Below, piece after piece: positions 1 to 5,279 of a DNA stretch of 10,604 bases. The stretch spans positions 1 to 10,604 of the forward strand of contig JAQWRC010000179.1 in assembly GCA_029243925.1 (NCBI GenBank). The letters are read 5' to 3'. The DNA is from Phycisphaerales bacterium (lineage in GTDB: Bacteria; Planctomycetota; Phycisphaerae; Phycisphaerales; SM1A02). The position numbers and the translations under genes are program-made. Below the pieces are notes generated by a model that did no database searches, had not been told where the DNA came from, and saw only the letters and a list, made by a program, of their open reading frames with translations. Within the stretch, counting starts at the first letter, position 1. Every line of letters starts with the position of its first letter.

Positions 1-176
1 CCATGGAGGTGGCGGCAGCGAGCGTCCGCCCAGCGTCCAAGTTCCTGAATCGGCAGTTCGTGATACAGCCGCATGGCTTGCTCAGGGGTGAGCCGCATTT
101 GGCCGGTGACGACATCCTGCAGGACGGCATGGTCGAGGACATCTGCATCGGGTTGGATTGGCGGAATCGAGGCCAT
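1..176 (-). CDS. N-terminal fragment of a futalosine-pathway radical SAM enzyme (MqnC/MqnE-like), partial
   Basis: An open frame runs from an ATG at 176 on the minus strand to the left window edge, giving 58 complete codons. The fragment contains R-L-T-P-E-Q-A-M-R-L-Y followed by E-L-G-R-W-A-D-A and H-L-H. This pattern resembles the short helical segment that precedes the radical SAM CxxxCxxC cluster in MqnC (cyclic dehypoxanthinyl futalosine synthase) and MqnE (aminofutalosine synthase), enzymes of the alternative menaquinone pathway in the cytoplasm. The cluster itself would lie just beyond the window, so the assignment rests on a short, moderately distinctive stretch, and I cannot separate MqnC from MqnE or other members. 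No clear Shine-Dalgarno sequence precedes the ATG, and the frame stays open upstream for a while, so the start is provisional. It lies downstream of the Cys-containing small protein on the same strand and may be the last visible gene of the pheT transcription unit. Confidence 0.5.
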   Translation of the reverse strand, partial: MASIPPIQPDADVLDHAVLQDVVTGQMRLTPEQAMRLYHELPIQELGRWADARCRHLH

Positions 177-225
177 CGGACCATGGTAGCGGGAGCATGG
201 CCCTGATGACCGGTTTGTTTGAAGA

Positions 226-462
226 TCAGCTGGCTTCAAATACACGGCTTGTTGAGCCATGTGGTCCGATGCCGACGCGTGCTTGCGCGCCGCATCGGGG
301 GCAGCGGCCCTCATACTGGGTCGCGGTGCGATTTCGGTAGAGGCGGCCGTAGGCGTTGCAGCAGCGGTACCAGATCGAGAGAAATGGGCGTGCCGAGGCT
401 GTCGGCTTCGCCTCGGGAGATTCGATTCCCTCAATGTCGACAATGTCTCGCGTCGGGCTCAT
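226..462 (-). CDS. Small Cys-containing (zinc-ribbon-like) conserved hypothetical protein, 78 aa
   Basis: This 78-residue protein begins at the ATG at 462 and ends at a TGA at 226-228. About 30 unremarkable residues are followed by a compact C-terminal part: I-W-Y-R-C-C-N-A-Y-G-R-L-Y (Cys34, Cys35) and, 19 residues later, R-C-P-R-C-G (Cys54, Cys57), then a Gly/Ser/Arg-rich end with F-E-A-S. The CPxC knuckle with an upstream Cys pair looks like a small zinc ribbon, although the adjacent Cys-Cys is not a standard CxxC knuckle. I recall similar short Cys/Tyr/Arg-rich proteins in planctomycete genomes but know no function. There is no signal peptide or membrane segment, so it is probably cytoplasmic. 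It sits 33 bases after the cyclodeaminase-family stop and upstream of the MqnC/E-like gene on the same strand, which supports co-transcription. Only a weak AGG close to the ATG could act as a ribosome site. The structured composition makes a chance frame unlikely. Confidence 0.72.
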   Translation of the reverse strand: MSPTRDIVDIEGIESPEAKPTASARPFLSIWYRCCNAYGRLYRNRTATQYEGRCPRCGAQARVGIGPHGSTSRVFEAS

Positions 463-495
463 ACCTGATCTATCGACCGAGGGTCACCGAGTCCA

Positions 496-1104
496 TTACG
501 CGCCCAGGGCAGTTTCAAGCGAGCGGGCTCGCTGATCAAGGTTGGCGATCTGGCTTTCCACATCGTCCTGAAGTTCATCCCGCGCGGGCCCATCATCCAT
601 CTGGGTGAGGTTGACTCGTACGTTCCAGGCCGCAGCTCGAGCCGCGGCGGCAGTGAGGATCGCCGCGACGGCAAGGTCGCTTCCCAGCCATCGATTGGTC
701 GTGCCGTTCAGTTGTTCGAGCAGATCCAGCAGGGTGGCGCAGAGTTCGATGGCGTTGCGGGGCGGCGCCATTGCACCACTGACGGCATCCGCCCATTCAC
801 GCTGGCGGCGTGGATCAGCTGCATCGAGTTTCATCAAGGCATTGAGTGCGGCGTAGGCAGTGGCATCTTCATCGGCGCAGTGTGTTGCCTGTTCCTGAAG
901 CTGCTCAAGGTGCTGCATGACCTGTTGGTTGTGTTCGCGATGTTCCTTCAGCGCATCCTTGTCGATGGAATAGGCCAGAACCATGCGCCCCAGTGCCGCT
1001 GCCAGCGCGGCGACCATGGGTGCAACGGCGCCGCCTCCGGGGGCTGGAGTCTTGTCGCCAAGATCGTTCAGCAGTTCATTGAAGGTGCGATTGGACAGGC
1101 TCAT
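496..1104 (-). CDS. Cyclodeaminase/cyclohydrolase (FTCD C-terminal) family protein
   Basis: The product is 202 residues and matches the all-helical family of the C-terminal domain of formiminotransferase-cyclodeaminase; stand-alone members include the methenyltetrahydrofolate cyclohydrolase FchA. Visible hallmarks are T-P-A-P-G-G-G-A-V-A-P at residues 19-29, the glycine-rich turn of the family, and D-E-D-A-T-A-Y at 78-84 followed by a helix, matching the usual D-x-x-A-Y/F segment. Length is normal for a stand-alone member (about 200 residues). The expected substrate is a one-carbon folate (5,10-methenyl- or 5-formimino-tetrahydrofolate) in the cytoplasm, but the family is broad and no formiminotransferase partner is visible, so the exact reaction is inferred. 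The start lies 2 bases after the pheT stop (TGA-TC-ATG) with no separate Shine-Dalgarno sequence, so translation is probably coupled to pheT. Confidence 0.88.
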   Translation of the reverse strand: MSLSNRTFNELLNDLGDKTPAPGGGAVAPMVAALAAALGRMVLAYSIDKDALKEHREHNQQVMQHLEQLQEQATHCADEDATAYAALNALMKLDAADPRRQREWADAVSGAMAPPRNAIELCATLLDLLEQLNGTTNRWLGSDLAVAAILTAAAARAAAWNVRVNLTQMDDGPARDELQDDVESQIANLDQRARSLETALGA

Positions 1105-1106
1105 GA

Positions 1107-3131
1107 TCAGGTTCGCAGTTGGGCTTCAAAGGACGAGCGGAGCATGTCCACGACGTCGTCGACGGGCCCGTCGACTTCCTCATGGGTCAGGGTGCGTTCG
1201 GTGCTGCGGAATCGGAGCCGCAGGGTGACGGATTTGTGGTCGCTTCCGATCTTCTTGCCACGCCAGGTGGTGACGAAGGTCATGCATTCAAGCAGTGGGA
1301 GGTCCATGGCGTCGACTGCTCTGTCCAGGGCATCCCAGTGGACCTGCTCGGACACGATGATGGACAGGTCGCGTTCAATGGCGGGGTGCGCGGGAAGCGG
1401 CTGCGCGGTGAGATCGGCGGCGCCGTCTCCCAGCAGTACGGCCAGGTCGAGTTCAGCGGCTACGACTGGGAGATCGAGATCATGCACGCGGGTCGCGTCA
1501 TCGGCAAGCAGCCCCATGTGTCCCAGCGTCGTGCCGTCGAGTTCCAACGTGGCGCCCAAAGCGAACCAGGGCACGTCTGCATCGGGCAGTACGCGGAGTG
1601 AAGCCTGTTCGCCACGGAGTCGTTTGACGAGTCGCTCGATGACTCCGAGCAGCGGTCGCAATCCATCATCTTCATTTTCGACGTCGGCAAGCAGGCCGAG
1701 GTTCATTGATTCCACATGCGTGTCACCGACCGTGTGGAAGGTGGATCCACGTTCAAAGAGTCGGAGTGCCGTGGCGCCATGGCTCTGATTGTGCTGACGG
1801 ACGCGCAGGAGGCTGGGAAGAATCGAGGGGCGAAGCAGCGTGTCGCCGCCATCGCGGTCATCGATGGTGCGGAGCAGTTGATGGTCCGGCATCACAAACG
1901 GTCCAGCCAGTGATTCGGTGATGAGGGTGTGTGTCACCGATTCCACGAATCCTTCGGCGACGAGTTGTTCATCGAGCATTCGCTTGCCGACGATGGAAGG
2001 CTGCGGGGCCGCGGGGCGGATGGTGATGCTGTCGTGCACGGGCAGTTCGTCATAGCCCTGCATGCGTGCGACTTCCTCGACCAGATCGATTTCGCGATGG
2101 ATGTCTCCGCGCTGAAATGGAACGGTGGTGTGGATGACGCCATCCTTGATCGCCGGTTCGAATCCCAGCGTGGCGAGGACATCGAGCATGCTTTCATCGG
2201 ACGTGTCTTGTCCGAGGATGGTGCGGCATCGATCGGTGCGCATGGTGACTTCGTGTCGTTGGGGCAGTGCTGCGCCTGCTTCGGCGACGCCCTGGCAGAG
2301 GGTGCCACCGGCGTGTTCGAGAATCAATGCGGCGAAACGTTCGGCGGCGGCATCGACTTGCAGTGGCGAGACGCCACGTTCGTATCGGAACGACGAATCG
2401 CTGGCGATGCCGTGGAGTCGGCTGGTTCGTCGCACGAGTACGGGGTCGAAGGTGGCGGCTTCCAGGAGGATGTTCTTCGTTGCGTTGGTGACGGCGGTCG
2501 CGGCTCCGCCTTTGACTCCGGCCAGTGCAACGGGTTTTTCGGCATCGGCGATGACCAGTTCACTTCCAGTCAGTGTGATGGGTTCCGCGCCGTCGCCCAA
2601 TGGGAGGAACGTCTCTCCCTTGTTCGCCATGCGGACGATGATCGTCCCGCCGGCAAGTGTGTCCAGATCGAACGCGTGTGTCGGCTGTCCGTATTCAAAG
2701 AGCACGAAGTTGCTTGCATCGACGATGCAGTTTCGCGGGATGTCACCTCGGGCGGTGAGTCGCTGGGCGATGAACTCCGGTGATGGACCGACGTTGACAT
2801 CTCGGATGACCCGGGCGGTGTAGAGCGGGCAGGCTTCGGGAGCTTCATTGGAGACGGTGATGAACTCGTCGACGGATGCGCCCTGGGCTTCAGCGGATCC
2901 ATCGGGCAGGACGAGGCTGCGGCCACTGATGGCGGCGATTTCTCGGGCCAGTCCGACATGGCAGGTGCAGTCCCCGCGGTTGGACATCATTTCGAAGTCC
3001 AGTGCGATGTCATCGCCTCGATCGATGCGATCTTCCAGGGGGAATCCCGCGGCGGTCAGCAGTTCACCCTGTTCCACCTCGGTGGCCGGGGGGTCCAGGT
3101 AGTCATTCATCCAGCGAACAGACATCAGCAT
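1107..3131 (-). CDS. pheT: Phenylalanine-tRNA ligase beta subunit, short form lacking the internal tRNA-binding domain
   Basis: This 674-residue protein is the beta subunit of the cytoplasmic alpha2-beta2 enzyme that charges tRNA-Phe. Order of parts: the N-terminal R-W-M-N-D-Y-L segment (about 6-12); L-D-F-E-M-M-S-N-R-G-D-C (44-55) with G-L-A-R-E-I-A just after; the B3/4 editing-type domain (about 95-265, with D-A-S-N-F-V and G-Q-P-T-H-A-F-D); the B5 DNA-binding-like fold (about 285-355); the catalytic-like core; and a C-terminal FDX-ACB anticodon-binding domain beginning near P-A-H-P-A-I-E-R-D-L-S. Typical bacterial PheT is near 790 residues. Here only about 10 residues separate A-G-F-P-L-E-D from L-D-F-E, where the EMAPII-like OB tRNA-binding domain of about 110 residues normally sits, so that domain is absent. 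The frame is intact, so this is not a frameshift. pheS is not in the window. The ATG at 3125 (MSVRW) is an equally plausible start; neither has a clear Shine-Dalgarno sequence. Confidence 0.96.
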   Translation of the reverse strand: MLMSVRWMNDYLDPPATEVEQGELLTAAGFPLEDRIDRGDDIALDFEMMSNRGDCTCHVGLAREIAAISGRSLVLPDGSAEAQGASVDEFITVSNEAPEACPLYTARVIRDVNVGPSPEFIAQRLTARGDIPRNCIVDASNFVLFEYGQPTHAFDLDTLAGGTIIVRMANKGETFLPLGDGAEPITLTGSELVIADAEKPVALAGVKGGAATAVTNATKNILLEAATFDPVLVRRTSRLHGIASDSSFRYERGVSPLQVDAAAERFAALILEHAGGTLCQGVAEAGAALPQRHEVTMRTDRCRTILGQDTSDESMLDVLATLGFEPAIKDGVIHTTVPFQRGDIHREIDLVEEVARMQGYDELPVHDSITIRPAAPQPSIVGKRMLDEQLVAEGFVESVTHTLITESLAGPFVMPDHQLLRTIDDRDGGDTLLRPSILPSLLRVRQHNQSHGATALRLFERGSTFHTVGDTHVESMNLGLLADVENEDDGLRPLLGVIERLVKRLRGEQASLRVLPDADVPWFALGATLELDGTTLGHMGLLADDATRVHDLDLPVVAAELDLAVLLGDGAADLTAQPLPAHPAIERDLSIIVSEQVHWDALDRAVDAMDLPLLECMTFVTTWRGKKIGSDHKSVTLRLRFRSTERTLTHEEVDGPVDDVVDMLRSSFEAQLRT

Positions 3132-3153
3132 GGGGGCATGGTAGTCATGCTGG

Positions 3154-3169
3154 GGCTCAAATGGGAGCC
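3154..3169. promoter_or_regulatory. Small inverted repeat in the divergent pheT / exported-protein intergenic gap
   Basis: GGCTC at 3154-3158 pairs perfectly with GAGCC at 3165-3169 across a 6-base loop. It lies in the 66-base gap between the divergent pheT start (3131) and the plus-strand gene at 3198, so both promoters must be inside or overlap this gap or the neighbouring coding ends. In pheT mRNA it would fall about 23 bases before the start codon. With only five pairs it could be chance, and no run of T follows on either strand. An operator or leader hairpin is possible but unproven. Confidence 0.25.
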
Positions 3170-3185
3170 GAATCGCCTGAGGGCG

Positions 3186-3191
3186 TACACT
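3186..3191 (+). promoter_or_regulatory. Candidate -10 box (TACACT) for leaderless transcription of the gene at 3198
   Basis: TACACT matches the TANNNT form of a -10 element and ends 6 bases before the ATG at 3198, so transcription would begin at or next to the start codon. No Shine-Dalgarno sequence is visible before that ATG (the preceding bases are TGCGTTC), which fits a leaderless message. No good -35 element is seen 16-18 bases upstream. This is a positional inference from a six-base match. Confidence 0.35.
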
Positions 3192-3197
3192 GCGTTC

Positions 3198-3806
3198 ATG
3201 CTGCTTCGATGTTTCACCGTTCTTGTGCTTCTGGCGAGCTTCGGCTGCGCGGGAACGCCGGCGCCCCGGACTGATGCGTCAGGGCTGGATCCCTATGGGA
3301 GCGTGCCGGGCGATTTCTCTCTGGATGTGACGATTCTTGCTGCTGAGGACGAGCCGAAGGCGGATCGTCGTAATGCCCGGTATATCGTTTTCCCGGATGG
3401 TTCGATGTACCACGAAGCAGTTGCGGGCCGTGGCCCCAACACCTTGCCGGCGTTTACTCGCCGTCTCAGTCCAGCGCAGCTGGCCGCGCTCTGGTCCACC
3501 GTCCGGACGTTGGGTTTGGCGGATGCCGGCGGAGCGGATGAGGTCGCCAACTTCCGAAGGGTGATCGCGCCAAAGTCCGGTCATGCGTATCTGGTGGCGG
3601 TGACGGCTGATGATGTCTATTGGAATTACACGCGTGCCGTTGCACCGGGCGAGCAGCTTGATCCTGCGTTGAGATCGTTGCTGCGTGAGCTGGCCACGTT
3701 GGCGTGGGCGGATGACAATTTCAATGATCGTCGAATGGCGGCGCCGGTGCGTTATGACTTCGGGCCCGATCCATGGGCGGTGTATCGTCAGAATGAGGAG
3801 CAGTAG
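3198..3806 (+). CDS. Putative exported or lipid-anchored hypothetical protein (first of a tandem paralogous pair)
   Basis: The frame encodes 202 residues from the ATG at 3198. I chose this start because it opens directly on a signal sequence (M-L-L-R-C-F-T-V-L-V-L-L-A-S-F-G-C, Cys17); the frame is open further upstream but that part overlaps pheT on the other strand. S-F-G-C is an imperfect lipobox, so the protein may be a lipoprotein or simply exported. The mature part has no catalytic motif I recognise. It contains N-A-R-Y-I-V-F-P-D-G-S-M-Y at about 61-73, then L-S-P-A-Q-L-A-A-L-W near 93-102, resembling strand and helix elements that recur in the next gene. No Shine-Dalgarno sequence is evident and a TACACT box lies just upstream, suggesting a leaderless message. 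The stop is 1 base from the next start, so the two genes are surely co-transcribed. Function unknown; location inferred as cell envelope. Confidence 0.82.
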   Translation: MLLRCFTVLVLLASFGCAGTPAPRTDASGLDPYGSVPGDFSLDVTILAAEDEPKADRRNARYIVFPDGSMYHEAVAGRGPNTLPAFTRRLSPAQLAALWSTVRTLGLADAGGADEVANFRRVIAPKSGHAYLVAVTADDVYWNYTRAVAPGEQLDPALRSLLRELATLAWADDNFNDRRMAAPVRYDFGPDPWAVYRQNEEQ

Positions 3807-3807
3807 C

Positions 3808-4341
3808 ATGCGATGCTGTGCAGTGGCCTTGTTGCTGATTTCAATGTTGGGCGGGTGCGGTGGTGGTGCAAACTGGTACAAGCCGCTTGAGCTGGGGAGT
3901 CCAACGGACAATCTCGGGCTCGAGCTTGATCTCACCAACTCAACACAACAGCAGTACGCTCGTTATCAGGTGCGTACTGATGGGACGGTCTTGTTCTGGG
4001 GTGGTACCGATGCGGTCTTTGATCGTGTGACGTGGAAGGGGACGCTCGACGCCGAGCAGGCGGAGGAGTTAGCGGAGTTGGTTCGCGGTGGCGACTGGCT
4101 GACCGATCCTCCCCGTGGTGACGGTGAAGGCGACGACATCTGGACCATTTCCGTGCTTGAGCCGGAGCGCCGCCGTGATTTCATCGTCCATGGCCATGCC
4201 ATCCGTGTCGATGAAGTCTGGGCGTTGTTGCAGTTGGCTGCATCGGTACGGTTTCAGGATGTGCTGGACGCTCTGCCTCGGGCCGACATCGATACGCTCC
4301 CGCAGTTGCAGCAGGATTCATCTGAGGAAGAGGACCTGTGA
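3808..4341 (+). CDS. Putative lipoprotein of unknown function (second of a tandem paralogous pair)
   Basis: The 177-residue product starts at the ATG at 3808, which has a good Shine-Dalgarno sequence (GAGGAG at 3795-3800, 7 bases away). A hydrophobic stretch ends in the convincing lipobox L-G-G-C with Cys17, followed by a Gly-rich linker, so it is likely diacylated and membrane-anchored. The body includes Y-A-R-Y-Q-V-R-T-D-G-T-V-L-F at about 51-64 and L-D-A-E-Q-A-E-E-L-A-E-L-V near 80-92, aligning by eye with the corresponding parts of the preceding gene's product; the C terminus is acidic (S-S-E-E-E-D-L). I recognise no named domain or active site. The gene begins 1 base after the upstream stop and its own stop overlaps the start of the pilin-like gene by 4 bases, so the three are translated from one message, probably with coupling. 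Confidence 0.87.
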   Translation: MRCCAVALLLISMLGGCGGGANWYKPLELGSPTDNLGLELDLTNSTQQQYARYQVRTDGTVLFWGGTDAVFDRVTWKGTLDAEQAEELAELVRGGDWLTDPPRGDGEGDDIWTISVLEPERRRDFIVHGHAIRVDEVWALLQLAASVRFQDVLDALPRADIDTLPQLQQDSSEEEDL

Positions 4342-5135
4342 GGTCACGACGTGGCTACAGTCTGATTGGCCTGCTGATCACGTTGGCATGCATGGTCGTG
4401 CTGATGGCGATCGCCTTGCCGGCCATGCGAAGTGCGACAACGGGCATGAATCCTGATGGATCGCAGGCGCCAAACAGTGCCTGGGGTGGTGTCGAGATGA
4501 TGCAGTTGCAGGCATTGGGGCAGGCGGTGCTTGCTCAGGGTCTTGGTGGCGGCATGGATTCGATGTATCCCCGCCCCAGCGACGCAAATGGCACGAAGGA
4601 CCGGACGTTGGATACCACTGCGAATCTCTATTCGCTGTTGGTGATGGAACGGTTCACGGTACCCAAGCAGTTGGTGCGCAAGGGTGACCGGGGGTATGTG
4701 GAGATCGACGACGACTATGACTGGACGACGTACAGTCCGCGCAATGGGGTGTATTGGGATCCTTCATTCGTGGCCGATCTGGATGTGCTGTCCAATGTCT
4801 CGTATGCGCACATGCCGTTGACCGGTCGACGAGTCGACAACCAGTGGCGTGCTGGCGCGATGTCCAGTGACTTCCCGTTGTTTGGAAGTCGCGGCCCTCG
4901 CGACGGCGTGGAGACGGCCGATTCGGTGACGTGTCCGATGGGCAAGTGGAGTGGTCGCGTGGTCTTTGCCGACGGGCACGTCGACTTTCTCGATTCGCCA
5001 CGTGCATTCAGTCGTCGTTCACGTTTTGGTCCCGACAATCTGTTTGCCATCGATGATGAAGCAGGTGGCTCCGATGCGATCCTCGGTTTCACCGAGTCGA
5101 TCGACGAGGACGGCGTCACATTGCAGTGGGACTGA
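4338..5135 (+). CDS. Type IV pilin / pseudopilin-like protein with a C-terminal FADGHV motif
   Basis: The product has 265 residues. The GTG at 4338 overlaps the upstream TGA (GTGA); it is chosen because it exposes a class III signal: R-S-R-R-G, cleaved after Gly6, then Y-S-L-I-G-L-L and a hydrophobic helix to about residue 29 ending A-L-P-A-M. The usual Glu at mature position 5 is Gly11 here. The remainder is a Ser/Asp-rich globular region with no enzyme motif; near the C terminus R-V-V-F-A-D-G-H-V-D-F-L matches the strand-turn motif common in the large planctomycete family of pilin-like proteins (DUF1559 / H-X9-DG type), though the preceding His of that motif is not evident. It would be handled by a prepilin peptidase (not in the window) and end in a surface or secretion pseudopilus, or in the envelope. 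It is the third gene of the unit with the two exported or lipid-anchored proteins. Confidence 0.88.
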   Translation: MRSRRGYSLIGLLITLACMVVLMAIALPAMRSATTGMNPDGSQAPNSAWGGVEMMQLQALGQAVLAQGLGGGMDSMYPRPSDANGTKDRTLDTTANLYSLLVMERFTVPKQLVRKGDRGYVEIDDDYDWTTYSPRNGVYWDPSFVADLDVLSNVSYAHMPLTGRRVDNQWRAGAMSSDFPLFGSRGPRDGVETADSVTCPMGKWSGRVVFADGHVDFLDSPRAFSRRSRFGPDNLFAIDDEAGGSDAILGFTESIDEDGVTLQWD

Positions 5136-5279
5136 TCGTTTGGGGAAGCACCTGGACGTAGATAATGCGTTTTCCGTGCTGTAATAACCGCATCTCCTTC
5201 CTTTGAAGAGCACTTCCTGAATCGAGTGTTGTTCCTGACATCCAGAGTGGTAGGCTGGATCAGGAAGAGAGATGTGGAA
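5136..5279 (+). promoter_or_regulatory. Intergenic region with the ribosome site and a weak candidate promoter for the large protease
   Basis: This 144-base gap separates the pilin-like gene from the large protease. A purine-rich ribosome site, AGGAAGAGAG, lies about 10 bases before the ATG at 5280 and decides the start in favour of that ATG over the in-frame ATG at 5226. A weak promoter candidate is TTGTTC at 5229-5234 with TAGGCT at 5251-5256 (spacing 16; each matches the sigma70 consensus at only three positions). A second -10-like GATAAT at 5161-5166 has no matching -35. I see no convincing terminator for the upstream unit; AGCAC and GTGCT flank a long loop but no T run follows. Confidence 0.3.

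Noticed and set aside
712..1788. Plus-strand open frame of 358 codons across the cyclodeaminase-family and pheT genes
   Set aside because: It runs antisense through two recognised proteins and its second half is a low-complexity Ser/Arg-rich translation, typical of a shadow frame.
1929..2783. Plus-strand open frame of 284 codons inside pheT
   Set aside because: Fully antisense to the B3/4 and B5 regions of pheT; no recognisable motif.
1107..3131. A broken pheT (pseudogene or frameshift)
   Set aside because: The frame is continuous with all major core motifs and a complete C-terminal domain; the missing part is a cleanly absent internal domain.
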